Source: Cannabis sativa
Taxonomy: Eukaryota; Streptophyta; Magnoliopsida; Rosales; Cannabaceae
Reading direction: 5' to 3'
DNA: 64,000 bases
Assembly: GCF_029168945.1 (NCBI RefSeq)
Contig: NC_083604.1
Coordinates: 34,157,686 to 34,221,685, forward strand
Positions within the stretch are counted from its first letter, which is position 1. Every line of letters begins with the position of its first letter. Under the pieces are notes generated by a model. That model did no database searches. It saw only the letters and a program-made list of their open reading frames with translations, and was not told the DNA's origin. Of the stretch, positions 37,161 to 47,796 are shown in pieces. A program made the position numbers and the translations under genes.

Positions 37161-38185
37161 TGCCTATTTATAGGTTAATGGATCGTCATCAATACCGTCA
37201 CCTACGACCATATTGATTTCACCATCCAAGCCATAACGAGCAGGTTTTGTTGAAACCCTCCCACTACGACGAGGTACGGTTGTCTTCTGAACAGAAACTT
37301 TAGTAGTAGATTTCTCAGTTTGTTCAACTGAGGGAGTGGGATCGTCTTCTTCACGAGTGGAAGAGGACGGAACATTGGAAGGACTTATATCTGATAGCAA
37401 TTCCTCTAGAACAACTTTACTTTTCGGTTTGTAGTCTTTAATATAGTTCTCTTCAAGGAAAGTAGCATTTGTAGAAACAAAAACTTTATTATCCTTGTGA
37501 CTATAAAATAGTCCACCCCTAGTCTCTTTAGAATTTCCGACAAACATGCATACTTCGGTACTTGATTCAAGTTTGCCTTCTTTCTTTCTTAAGACATGAG
37601 CAGGGCACCCCCAAATTCTGTAATGGCGTAAACTAGGTGTTCGACCATTCCAAAGTTCGACGGGTGTCTTAAGGACTGCTTTAGATGGAACAACATTTAG
37701 AATGTCATTTGCCATCTGTATAGCATATCCCCAGAAGGACGTAGACAGAGTTGAATAACTCAGCATAGACCTAACCATTTCCAAAAGAGTGTGATTTCTT
37801 CTTTCTGCAACTCCATTTTTTTGTGGAGTAGCTGGGGCAGTGTATTGGGATTCAATTCCAAGTTCAATTAAATGATCTTTGAACTGCATATCCATCAATT
37901 CTCCACCCCTATCAGTTCGCAAGATCTTTAATGATTTACCTAATTGGTTTTGGGCCAAAGCATGAAATTCTTGAAACTTTTCAAACGTTTCAGATTTCTT
38001 TTGCATTAGGTAAAGAAAACTATATCTAGAGAAATCGTCAATGAAAGTGACAAAATACTCATAACCACCTCGGGCTTTGACATTCAAAGGTCCGCAGACA
38101 TCGGAATGCACTAACCCTAGAGGGATTTTGGCACGCTCTCCCTTTGCAGAGAAAGAACGTTTAGTCATTTTTCCTTCTAGGCAGG
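37161..38185 (-). pseudogene. Copia E integrase, cut at its start by Athila
   Basis: The frame 37164-38168 encodes the integrase core: HSDVCGPLNVKARGGYEYF, LRTDRGGEL, and NGVAERRNHTLLEM (the D-D-E residues are visible), then the C-terminal GKLESSTEVCMFVG region and linker. TAG at 37164-37166 ends it one residue before the RT linker frame. The N-terminal zinc-binding end continues into 38169-38185 as CLEGK and is then interrupted by the Athila LTR. The five bases GCAGG at 38181-38185 are its left target site. Confidence 0.93.
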
Positions 38186-38388
38186 TGTTAGGCTAAAATT
38201 AGTCGAAGATTCGGGTCATATTTCGGTTAGTTTTCACTCTTTGTTTCTAGTTTTAGGGCTATATTATGCTTGATTCTCTTGTTTCAGGTCCTCGGGCATT
38301 TAAAGAAAGTATGTACAAGAATTGAGGAAAAATGGTGAAAGAATCGAGAAGAAAATCCAAAATTGGTGTCGCTGCCAGTTCCAGTCGC
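38186..38388 (+). repeat. Athila LTR-a, first 203 bp
   Basis: Begins TGTTAGGCTAAAATTAG next to copia E DNA. It matches LTR-b up to 38388 with two differences, then leaves it inside the first GTCGCGAC octamer. Junction bases GC (38387-38388) are shared with the internal sequence at 48573-48574. Confidence 0.93.
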
Positions 38389-40102
38389 CACAATATCCTT
38401 ATGATAATCAAGTACAACCACAACGGAATATTGATTGGACAATGGTACGCAACCTAAAGCCCCCTCATCCATATGGTCAACCGCCTCCTCTTCGTCGCAA
38501 CCAACAGCCAGAAGTTCATGTCCCCGAGGAAGAGGACAATCCAAATGCAGAAATGCCTCAAGCGGTTCCCACATCCACTCCTCTTGATGCGGGGATGCAA
38601 CATATCCATGCTCAACTCAACTACATCATCCAGCAAAACAATCATATCCAGAGTTACATGGTGCAAAGAAGTGAATTTGATGAGAATCAAGTGAGGCAGT
38701 TCAATCATTTAATTGATTCGTGGAGTCTTGGGGTCGAGGACCCAAATTACTTGGCATATCCTCCGCGTTTTCAACCTTATGATCAGCCACCACCGCCCAA
38801 CCCCTTCTGATGGGGGTTCAGGTAAGTCCTTCTCACCTTGAGTATAATAGAACATTGGGGACAATGTCATATTTAGTTTGGGGGGAGCGACTTAAAATAA
38901 ATTTTTAAAATTTTGCACTTTAATTTCTGCATTTTAATTTTTTATTTTTAGTTTTTTTTGTTTTAGTTAAGGAATGGCATTAAGCTTGACGATAGTTGTA
39001 TACTGCTGATTAGTGTGATGTGTTCTGAAATTGTAAAATAACTGTGTGCTTGATTCTGTTAACTCTTTGGATTAGTTTGGATGCTTAGAAACATGTGTTT
39101 ATCTGCTAATATTCAATCTGTGAAAATTGTTATAATTGTTTTACTATGGTTTGTGGTAAGATTGACAGGATAGTTTTGAACTTGCATGCTTATTCTCTTG
39201 AGACGAAATCCTTGATAGTGTTCAATTGATATATGATTTAGGCATTTGCTGGATAGTTTGAGCCTTTCAAGCCTACCGTAATAAGATGTATCCATAGTTA
39301 ACCTTTTGAGCCTAAACCTATTATGTTTTTCACCCATCGAAAAATTTTTTTTAACCACACTATTAATTTTTTTCTTCACCATGTTATCCATGATATCATA
39401 AGCTACATAATTAGTTTGGGGGAGGAGAAACATTTAGTGTGAGGAAATAGTGAGAGGGAGAAAAACTTATAAGATTGAGAAGAAAAAAAAAATTGTGTAA
39501 TTCAATGTCACTGAAAAAAAAATGGAATATGATGAAAAAAAAACGCAATAGAAAGTAAAAATATGTGTGAAAAAAAAAAAAAAATTTCAGTGATGTTGAA
39601 AAATAATAGAGATGTCTTCTATCAATCTTGGTAAATTCAGGGAATATTATGAGATCTTAGAAAAAGAAAAGTAAGAAGCTTGTGGGTTCTGTTTGTGTGC
39701 TTATGATATCTTTAGCCAAAATTGTCTTTTGCCTATCCTTGAATATCTGAGCCATATTACCTAAAGCCTTGAAAAGACCTAATGATTCCAGAGAATACTG
39801 TCAACATTAGTGGAGAAAGGTAAGCATGCAAGCTTATGAGTTATCGGGCTGTGGAACTGTTGGAAAGAGTAAAGCTTTTATAACAATGTTTCACATTTGA
39901 ATAAATTTTTGCAGTTGTACATAGTGTTATAAACTGAGCATCTAAATTAATTGTTAGAGTTGATAGAATTGAAATTCTAGTTTGCGCAATGGAAGAGAAC
40001 AACACATGAGGCAGTAGTATTATGATTATCTGATAGCGTAGTTAGTAGTTAGTTTTTTTTTATCTTACTCGAGGGCGAGTAAGAGTCTAGTTTGGGGGAA
40101 TT
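38389..40102 (+). pseudogene. Duplicated Athila 3' internal region and chimeric ORF
   Basis: Collinear with 48575-50288 (constant offset 10,186) but with roughly 20 or more differences by eye. A frame at 38322-38810 joins LTR-derived codons to the last third of the Athila ORF2 (YPYDNQVQPQRNIDW to the PPPPNPF end). It is a by-product of the deletion. The rest is non-coding: hairpin ACATTGGGGACAATGT at 38852-38867, purine tracts at 38875 and 39413, A-runs near 39480-39585, and the 40064-40083 stem-loop before the polypurine tract. Confidence 0.9.
40064..40102 (+). promoter_or_regulatory. Stem-loop and polypurine tract before LTR-b
   Basis: CTTACTCG (40064-40071) and CGAGTAAG (40076-40083) form a perfect 8-bp stem with loop AGGG. 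It is followed by AGTTTGGGGGAATT (40089-40102), the polypurine tract adjoining the LTR. The same arrangement is at 50250-50288. The tract upstream of LTR-b proves that LTR-b was also a 3' LTR of the left unit. Confidence 0.88.
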
Positions 40103-41371
40103 TGTTAGGCTAAAATTAGTCGAAGATTCGGGTCATATTTCGGTTAGTTTTCACTCTTTGTTTCTAGTTTTAGGGCTATATTACGCTTGATTCTCTTGTT
40201 TCAGGTCCTCGGGCATTTAAAGAAAGTATGTACAAGAATTGAGGAAAAATGGTGAAAGAATCAAGAAGAAAATCCAAAATTGGTGTCGCTGCCAGTTCCA
40301 GTCGCGACTAGGAATTTGCCAGTCGCGACGGGAATTGGCAGAGACATCCCCAAGAATTCAAACTGTACTCCAGTCGCGACTGGGAGTCTTCATGTCGCGA
40401 CGGGAACTGGCAGAAAGTTTTAAAAAAATTCGAAGTGAACTCCCGTCGCGACGGGGGCTTTGCCAGTCGCGACGGGGACGCTTATGACGGGATTTTTGGG
40501 CAATTTCGTAATTTCACGAATTTTAAAGATGAGAATTGGTTTAAATAGCAAGGGTTCGTGAAAAGAGAGGGAGATTCAGAATTGGAACCCTAGAAACAAA
40601 GGAGGAGGCTAGAAGAGCGGCTTGTGGCGACCCGGATCAATTGCTTCAACTAGTTCTTTCTCTTCTCTTTAATTTTTCTATGTTCTTTTCTATTTCAATG
40701 TTAATTATGGATTTGATTATGGATGTTTTGAACTAAACTCCTATTTAGGGAGAATGATGAATGTTGTTTAAGTTTTTTCCTAGTTAATGATTAATTGCCA
40801 TTCCTCCATCTTGATTGTGAATACTATTCATATTTGTGTTTAATTTCCATGTGCAAGATTGATCACCTTTTACATGTTTTATGATCTCAATTCAAAATCT
40901 GAAAAGTGAGAATTGAGAATGCTAAAATTGGATAGTCTAGGTTTTGATGTGAAACGAAAGTATTTACATAGCCTTTGTGACATTTAGATTATTGCTTAAT
41001 GCTGATTTCATGTTGGTTTAATTAAGAGATTAATTAGAGAGCATGAGATTTAGAACCTAGAAGATCTGAAAAGAGCTAGGTTAATTCATAATCTGTCATT
41101 CACTTCAAGAGAAGGATAGCATTTAAACATTAACATTGGTAACTTAACAACAGGATTCGTCTCCCTATTTTCTTATCTTGATTAATCTTCCTTTTGTTAG
41201 TTTTAATTTTCTGAATTGTTTTATTTAATTCATAAAAAGTATTCTTTTACCAGATAGAATCAATAGTATAATTTAGTAGTAATTAGTCCAATTCCCTGTG
41301 GTTCGACCTCACCTGTGTGAGTGTACTACTTGATTGCGTATACTTGCGTAGTGATTATAAATTTAGCAACA
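40103..41371 (+). repeat. Athila LTR-b, 5' LTR of the complete unit
   Basis: This 1,269-bp LTR runs TGTTAGGC to TTTAGCAACA. It carries six GTCGCGAC octamers (40301-40473), then a TATA-like TTTAAATA at 40540-40547. Transcription would start some 25-35 bases later, so the octamers lie in the promoter-upstream region (U3). It differs from LTR-c at four positions over 1,254 shared bases. Confidence 0.95.
40301..40473. repeat. Phased GTCGCGAC array in Athila LTR
   Basis: Perfect octamers start at 40301, 40322, 40373, 40394, 40445 and 40466. Spacings are 21, 51, 21, 51 and 21, so the array is three 72-bp units each with two octamers 21 bp apart. An identical set lies at +10,186 in LTR-c. Flanks often extend to CCAGTCGCGACTGG. 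Confidence 0.95.
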
Positions 41372-41377
41372 AGTTTT

Positions 41378-41395
41378 TGGCGCCGTTGCCGGGGA
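41378..41395 (+). promoter_or_regulatory. Athila primer binding site, tRNA-Asp
   Basis: TGGCGCCGTTGCCGGGGA starts six bases after LTR-b. It complements the 3' end of plant aspartate tRNA, the primer typical of the Athila and Tat lineages. Confidence 0.93.
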
Positions 41396-41519
41396 ATTGT
41401 ATAAAGATTAATATTACCCAAAATTATACTAACTTCTACTTTGGTTTATTTTTCTCTTGCTGATTTTCTAACCTTTTTCTTGCAATATTTTCTTGATCTA
41501 TTTCAGGAATCCTAAGTGT

Positions 41520-44500
41520 ATGCGCCGTCAAGGACAAGCAGTCATATTACCAGTTGATCCTGAAATCGAGAAAACTTGCAGGAGGAATCGAAAGAACAAA
41601 AGGCAAGAAAGAGTTTCAGCAACTGCTGAAACATCAGAAATCATGGCTGCCAATGTGAACAATAATGTTGGAAACAATGGGGGTAATAACGGTAATAATG
41701 GAGGCGCTGTGGAAGATCAAGCTAATGGCCGTAGCTTGAGAGATTACATTCTCCCTACTCTGACGGGAGTGCAGTCATGTATTAGGCCACCGGCAGTGGA
41801 TGCAAACAACTTCGAGATTAAACCTGCCATCCTTCAAATGGTGCAGTCTTCAGTTCAGTTTGGTGGCCTCCCTTCTGAAGATCCTAATCTGCATCTCTCT
41901 AACTTCATGGAACTTTGTGAAACTTTTAAAGTTAATGGAGTTAGCGATGATGCCATTCGACTGAGATTGTTTCCATTCTCACTCAGAGAACGAGCCAAGA
42001 GTTGGTTGAACTCTTTGCCACCCAACTCTATTGCCACCTGGAATGATCTGGCAACAAAATTCTTGTCAAAGTTCTTTCCTCCAGCGAAGTCTGCAAAGCT
42101 GAGAGGAGAAATCAATAACTTCTGCCAACAAGATAATGAATCTCTCCATGAGGCTTGGGAGAGGTTTAAAGATCTGATCAGGAGGTGTCCTCATCATGGT
42201 ATAGAGAAGTGGATGCTGGTTCACAACTTCTACAACGGGTTGGTTGGTAATACTAGAACTCTAATAGATGCAGCAGCGGGCGGAGCTTTTATGAGAAAGA
42301 GTGCTAATGAGGCGTATGATCTATTGGAGGAGATGGCTCTAAACAACCAGCAGTGGCCAACTGAAAGGAGTCAATCTAAGAAGGTAGCTGGTGTGTTAGA
42401 AGTTGATGCCATCACAAAGTTAACAGCTCAGGTAGAGGCATTGACAAAGCTAATTGCAGGGCAAGCTAAACAAGCCCAAATTGTTTGTGAGTTATGTGGA
42501 GGAAGTCATCACTTTTCGGAGTGTCAAGCAGATGTGGATGATTTGCCAATGGATGAAGCTAAGGCCATTGGGAATTTTTCACAGAACAACAACAACAACA
42601 ATTATGGGTTCAACCAGAATAACAACCGAAGAAACAGTGGGTTCTATCAGCAACGAAATCAGAACCAACAGTTTAATCAGCAACAAGCCTCTGGTGGAAA
42701 TTCTAGTTTGCAAACAGATTTACTGCTCCAGTTTATGACTGAAACTAGATCTTCAATTAAAGACCTGCAGACTCAGATGGGCCAGCTAGCAACTCAGGTA
42801 GCAACCCGCCCTCAAGGAAATTTGCCTAGCACAACTGAAGTTAATCCTAAAGAAAACTGCAAGGCAATTACCCTGAGGAGCGGTAAGAAGTATGATGGGC
42901 CTGAGTTACCACAACCAGTTGAGGTAGATGAAGAAATAAATGCTCAACCAGTGCAGACACCAACACCGACAGCAGAGAAGGCTACTGACAGCCCAGCACC
43001 ACCACAACAGTCTCCACCTATTAGCATTGATCATCATGTGAAAATACCATATCCTCAGAGGCTCAGAAAGTCAAGCTTAGACAAGCAGTTCACCAAGTTT
43101 CTAGAAGTCTTCAAAAGACTTCACATTAACATTCCTTTTGCTGAAGCTCTAGAGCAGATGCCAAGTTATGTGAAGTTTATGAAGGAAATTTTGTCAAAGA
43201 AGAGGAAGATGGAAGATTATGAGACAGTGGCTCTAACTGAAGAGTGTAGCGCTATTCTACAGAAGAAACTCCCTCCAAAGCTCAGAGATCCAGGGAGCTT
43301 CACTATTCCTTGTACTATTGGAAAAATTGAAGGAATAAATGCACTGTGTGATTTGGGAGCCAGTATAAATTTAATGCCTTTGTCAGTGTTTAAAAGACTG
43401 CAGCTTGGTGAAGCAAAGCCAACCACGGTAACTCTTCAAATGGCGGACCGATCACTAGCTCATCCTAGAGGAGTCATCGAGGATGTGTTAGTAAAAGTTG
43501 ACAAGTTCATCTTTCCAGCTGACTTCATTGTTCTGGATATGGAAGAAGACAGCAATGTTCCTATCATCCTGGGGAGGCCTTTCTTGGCAACAGGGAAAGC
43601 ACTAATTGATGTTCAGAAAGGAGAGTTAAAGCTGAGGGTACAAGGAGATGAAGTTGTATTTAATGTGCTCAAAGCAATGACCTACCCTACGGCTAGTGAC
43701 AACTGTTTTGCAATTGATGTGGTGGACCAGTTGGTAGAGACAAAGACGCACATTGAAGACCCTCTTAATCTGACTTTGGTACAAGAGGAGGTGGTGGAAC
43801 AAGACGGTAAGGAAGCTTATGAGTATGCTATGTGGCTCGACTCTTATGGACCGTTGAATAGAAGATACTATGAAGAGTTAGGAGTCATACCAACAAAGCC
43901 TACCCCATCTATTGAAAAGCCTCCTCAACTAGAGTTAAAAGTCCTACCAGATCATCTCAGGTATGAATATTTGGGACAAAGTAAGACACTTCCTGTCATT
44001 GTGGCATCTTCCCTATCTTCTGTAGAGACAGACAAGCTATTACGGGTTCTAAGGAAGCATAAGAAAGCCATTGGATGGACTTTAGCAGATATTAAAGGGA
44101 TCAGCCCCTCAACTGTAATGCACAGAATCTTAATGGAGGAAGGAGTGAAGCCTACCATTGATGCACAACGAAGATTAAATCCACCAATGAAGGAGGTTGT
44201 CAGAAAAGAAGTCTTAAAGTGGTTAGATGCTGGGGTAGCGTATCCTATTTCAGATAGTAAATGGGTAAGTCCAGTCCAGGTTGTTCCAAAGAAAGGAGGG
44301 ATGACGGTGGTAAAGAATGAAAAGAATGAACTCATCCTAACTAGAACTGTCACTGGATGGAGAATTTGCATTGACTACCGGAAACTCAACAAGGCCACAA
44401 GAAAAGATCACTTTCCACTCCCATTCATTGATCAGATGTTAGACAAGTTGGCAGGTCAAGAGTACTATTGTTTCCTTGATGGGTACTCAGGGTATCACCA

Positions 44501-46832
44501 AATAGCTATAGCACCGGAGGATCAAGAGAAAACAACATTCACATGTCCATATGGTACTTTTGCTTTTCGACGAATGCCATTTGGGCTGTGTAATGCTCCA
44601 GCAACATTTCAGAGGTGTATGATGGCCATATTTTCAGATCTAATAGAAAAATGCATTGAGGTGTTCATGGATGATTTTTCAGTGTTTGGTTCATCGTTTG
44701 ACCAATGTTTGAGCAACTTGGAATTGGTCCTAACAAGGTGTGAAGATTCTAATTTGGTGTTGAACTGGGAAAAATGCCATTTCATGGTTACGGAAGGAAT
44801 AGTTCTGGGGCATAAAATCTCGAAAGAAGGTATTGAGGTTGACAGAGCCAAAGTATCTACAATTGAGAACTTGCCTCCTCCAGTTTCAGTTAAGGGAGTT
44901 CGAAGCTTTTTGGGTCATGCCGGGTTCTACAGAAGATTCATCAAAGACTTCTCCAAAGTTGCCAAACCGCTATCTAATCTTCTTGCTAGTGGAGTACCTT
45001 TTGAATTTGGGAAAGATTGTCTTGAAGCATTCCAGATTCTCAAGGATAAGTTAATCTCAGCACCGATCGTGACTACACCAAATTGGGAATTACCTTTTGA
45101 AATCATGTGCGATGCAAGTGATTATGCGATTGGAGCAGTGTTGGGACAACGGGTTGACAAGGTATTCAGAACCATTTACTATGCAAACAAAACCTTGAAT
45201 GATGCCCAACTGAATTACGCTACTACAGAAAAAGAGATGCTGGCTATAGTGTTTGCATGCGACAAATTTCGACCCTACTTGATTGGCAATAAAGTGATAG
45301 TGTATACAGATCATTCAGCAATCAAGTACTTGATGACTAAGAAGGATGCCAAACCAAGACTAATTCGATGGGTTCTTCTTTTGCAAGAATTTGATCTAGA
45401 CATAAAAGATAAGAAGGGTACAGAGAACCTGGTAGCAGATCACTTGTCAAGACTAGAGCTGGAAGAAAGTCAGAATACAAAAGAGGTACAAATAAATGAA
45501 CAATTTCCCGATGAACAACTCTTTAGTGTGAGGGAAAGTCTGATGGTACCATGGTATGCTGATTTTGTTAACTTCTTGGCTGCCAATATCACTCCTCCTG
45601 AGCTATCTCGCCAACAGCTAAAGAAATTCTTTTCTGAGGTGAAACATTACTACTGGGAAGAGCCAATCCTCTACAAGCACTGTGCAGATCAGATAATAAG
45701 AAGGTGTGTGCCTGAAGAGGAGATGTACTCTATTCTTAATCACTGTCATGCTCTACCATGTGGGGGACACTTTAGTGGAACTAGAACAGCTGCCAAGGTG
45801 TTGCAAAGTGGATTCTTTTGGCCAACACTTTTCAAAGACGCTAGTACTTTTGTGAAGGCATGTGATCGTTGTCAGCGTACAGGAAATATCTCAAGGAGAA
45901 ACGAAATGCCTTTGACAGGAATCTTAGAAGTAGAATTGTTTGATGTATGGGGGATAGACTTCATGGGTCCTTTTCCTTCATCGTTTAGCAATCTATACAT
46001 CCTATTAGCTGTGGATTATGTGTCAAAATGGGTGGAAGCTGCAGCCACACCAGCTAATGATGGTGAAACAGTTCTTCGGTTCCTTCAAAAGAACATATTC
46101 ACTCGGTTTGGAACTCCCCGAGCAATCATAAGCGATGAAGGGAGTCACTTCTGCAACAAACAGTTTGAAGCACTCCTTACGAGATATGGTGTTCGTCATA
46201 GAACTGCTCTACCTTATCATCCGCAAAGTAATGGCCAAGCTGAGATTTCTAACCGGGAAATAAAGATGATTCTGGAGAAAACAGTGCAGAGATCAAGGAA
46301 AGATTGGTCAAGAAAGTTGGATGACGCATTGTGGGCTTATAGAACAGCGTTCAAGACGCCAATCGGGATGTCACCATATCGGTTGGTGTTTGGAACGGCT
46401 TGTCATCTACCGGTGGAGCTCGAACACAAGGCGTACTGGGCAATGAAAACTTTGAACATGGATTTAAAGGCTGCTGGTCAGAAAAGATTACTGCAGTTGG
46501 ATGAGTTGGAAGAATTCCGGAATGAGGCTTATGAGAACGCTAAGATCTATAAAGAAAGAACTAAAAGGTGGCATGACCGAAATTTAGTTAGGAAGGAGTT
46601 TCAACCTGGGCAACAAGTTCTACTTTTCAATTCAAGGCTGAAGTTGTTTCCTGGTAAATTGAAGTCAAGGTGGTCAGGGCCATTTACAGTGGTCAAAGTG
46701 TTTCCCTATGGAGCGGTGGAACTGAAAGGTGAAGGCCCTAACACTTTCAAAGTTAACGGGCAGCGGTTAAAGCTCTACTTGGGAGGTCAATTTGATCAAG
46801 CCAAGTCCGCCATGATTCTGGCGCCACTATGA
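41520..46832 (+). CDS. Athila-like gag-pol polyprotein, intact
   Basis: An uninterrupted frame of 1,770 codons. I take the ATG at 41520; the frame is open upstream from 41493 but has no ATG there, and TTTCAG|GA at 41501-41508 resembles a splice acceptor. Order by approximate residue: gag ([19 protein letters not shown] near 180-200), knuckle-like [13 protein letters not shown] near 325, protease [11 protein letters not shown] near 608, RT with [19 protein letters not shown] and the FMDDFSVFG box near 1047, RNase [15 protein letters not shown] near 1195, integrase zinc finger near 1407-1450, D-D-E core (WGIDFMGPF near 1479, ISDEGSHF near 1536, [11 protein letters not shown] near 1571), and a C-terminal domain with [10 protein letters not shown] see no chromodomain, as expected for Athila. 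Neighbouring LTRs, primer site and polypurine tract are all present, so it is a candidate for recent activity. Confidence 0.96.
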   Translation: MRRQGQAVILPVDPEIEKTCRRNRKNKRQERVSATAETSEIMAANVNNNVGNNGGNNGNNGGAVEDQANGRSLRDYILPTLTGVQSCIRPPAVDANNFEIKPAILQMVQSSVQFGGLPSEDPNLHLSNFMELCETFKVNGVSDDAIRLRLFPFSLRERAKSWLNSLPPNSIATWNDLATKFLSKFFPPAKSAKLRGEINNFCQQDNESLHEAWERFKDLIRRCPHHGIEKWMLVHNFYNGLVGNTRTLIDAAAGGAFMRKSANEAYDLLEEMALNNQQWPTERSQSKKVAGVLEVDAITKLTAQVEALTKLIAGQAKQAQIVCELCGGSHHFSECQADVDDLPMDEAKAIGNFSQNNNNNNYGFNQNNNRRNSGFYQQRNQNQQFNQQQASGGNSSLQTDLLLQFMTETRSSIKDLQTQMGQLATQVATRPQGNLPSTTEVNPKENCKAITLRSGKKYDGPELPQPVEVDEEINAQPVQTPTPTAEKATDSPAPPQQSPPISIDHHVKIPYPQRLRKSSLDKQFTKFLEVFKRLHINIPFAEALEQMPSYVKFMKEILSKKRKMEDYETVALTEECSAILQKKLPPKLRDPGSFTIPCTIGKIEGINALCDLGASINLMPLSVFKRLQLGEAKPTTVTLQMADRSLAHPRGVIEDVLVKVDKFIFPADFIVLDMEEDSNVPIILGRPFLATGKALIDVQKGELKLRVQGDEVVFNVLKAMTYPTASDNCFAIDVVDQLVETKTHIEDPLNLTLVQEEVVEQDGKEAYEYAMWLDSYGPLNRRYYEELGVIPTKPTPSIEKPPQLELKVLPDHLRYEYLGQSKTLPVIVASSLSSVETDKLLRVLRKHKKAIGWTLADIKGISPSTVMHRILMEEGVKPTIDAQRRLNPPMKEVVRKEVLKWLDAGVAYPISDSKWVSPVQVVPKKGGMTVVKNEKNELILTRTVTGWRICIDYRKLNKATRKDHFPLPFIDQMLDKLAGQEYYCFLDGYSGYHQIAIAPEDQEKTTFTCPYGTFAFRRMPFGLCNAPATFQRCMMAIFSDLIEKCIEVFMDDFSVFGSSFDQCLSNLELVLTRCEDSNLVLNWEKCHFMVTEGIVLGHKISKEGIEVDRAKVSTIENLPPPVSVKGVRSFLGHAGFYRRFIKDFSKVAKPLSNLLASGVPFEFGKDCLEAFQILKDKLISAPIVTTPNWELPFEIMCDASDYAIGAVLGQRVDKVFRTIYYANKTLNDAQLNYATTEKEMLAIVFACDKFRPYLIGNKVIVYTDHSAIKYLMTKKDAKPRLIRWVLLLQEFDLDIKDKKGTENLVADHLSRLELEESQNTKEVQINEQFPDEQLFSVRESLMVPWYADFVNFLAANITPPELSRQQLKKFFSEVKHYYWEEPILYKHCADQIIRRCVPEEEMYSILNHCHALPCGGHFSGTRTAAKVLQSGFFWPTLFKDASTFVKACDRCQRTGNISRRNEMPLTGILEVELFDVWGIDFMGPFPSSFSNLYILLAVDYVSKWVEAAATPANDGETVLRFLQKNIFTRFGTPRAIISDEGSHFCNKQFEALLTRYGVRHRTALPYHPQSNGQAEISNREIKMILEKTVQRSRKDWSRKLDDALWAYRTAFKTPIGMSPYRLVFGTACHLPVELEHKAYWAMKTLNMDLKAAGQKRLLQLDELEEFRNEAYENAKIYKERTKRWHDRNLVRKEFQPGQQVLLFNSRLKLFPGKLKSRWSGPFTVVKVFPYGAVELKGEGPNTFKVNGQRLKLYLGGQFDQAKSAMILAPL

Positions 46833-47796
46833 AGATCTCGGTCAACGTCTAGCTGAACGACGATAAAGCAGCGCTATTGGGAGGCAACCCAATCTTTTAA
46901 TTTAATTTTACTTTGTTTTTCTTTTGAATTCTTTTTAGAAGACATTTACAAGTGTTTTGTAGCTTTTTAATTTGTTGCATTTAGGATAGATTTGCATTTG
47001 TTAGTTTTAAAGTAAAACCGTGAAAAAAAAAAAAAAAATTTGCAAAAGGGACCATGGCTACAGTAGTCGCGACGGGAGTAATCCCAGTCGCGACTGGTCT
47101 TCTGCGTGAAAAAAAAAAAAAGCAAGCTCCAGTAGTCGCGACTCAGGACTTGCCAGTCGCGACTACTGGGTAGTACGAAATTCCCTTGCCCACTCTAGTC
47201 GCGACGGGGCATATAGCCCGTCGCGACTGGACCACGAATTTCAGCTTTTAAAAACCCCAATTTCACCCAATTTCACCATTTAACCTAATTTCAACCCCAA
47301 CCCGATTTTCACCTTTTCTCAGCCTATTCAACCTCATTCCACCATTAATCCTCAAATTTCTTCTCATTCTCTTCAAATCTTCCATCCAAAACACCAAAAA
47401 CACAAATTTCTCTCATAAATCTTCTATTTTCTTCAAAAATCACACCACAATTTCAACTTTTTCACCCAAATCCGAATTTTCCACTATTCATCATCTTCAA
47501 CCTTGAGTTCTCCATGGATGTGCAACAATGGTGGTGGATGAACGGCATTCTCGCTTTGTAAGTCTCTTTCTTGTCAAAACTTTGATTAGTTAAGCGAGTT
47601 TTTCCGAAAGTTGAATAGTTTTCTAGAAGTATTTGGAAATTTGTGGATTATTTTGGAGAAATTGTTGAATATTTGTGAAATATTATTGTTGTGGATTATT
47701 GTGGAACTTTTGTGATTTTCGGGAAGTGAAGAAATTTAGGGGAAGTGCTGCCGAATTTTTCCCAAAAATTTTTGTGTGGTAATTTTGAAGTGTGTA
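46833..47796 (+). promoter_or_regulatory. Athila spacer between pol and ORF2
   Basis: About 1 kb with no gene. It holds A-runs at about 47023-47038 and 47109-47121, the second GTCGCGAC array (47066-47227), then a C-rich, G-poor stretch (about 47240-47520) and a donor-like TTTG|TAAGTC near 47555. Such a spacer could provide signals for a spliced message for ORF2, which is inference. Confidence 0.75.
47066..47227. repeat. Second GTCGCGAC array, downstream of pol
   Basis: Octamers start at 47066, 47087, 47135, 47156, 47198 and 47220: three pairs spaced 21, 21 and 22 bp. The middle pair extends to a perfect 15-bp inverted repeat (47129-47143 with 47155-47169) around an 11-base loop. Confidence 0.94.

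Noticed and set aside
38284..38708. Minus-strand frames over the Athila ORF2 segment (also at 48542-48894)
   Set aside because: They mirror a real plus-strand ORF and recur only because the segment is duplicated.
39113..39433. Minus-strand frame of 106 codons (also at 49297-49617)
   Set aside because: It lies in the non-coding Athila 3' region, shows no motif, and recurs only through the duplication.
40301..40473. CRISPR-like regular repeat array
   Set aside because: The 8-bp palindromes are too short, the 72-bp units diverge, the host is a plant, and the array is inside an LTR.
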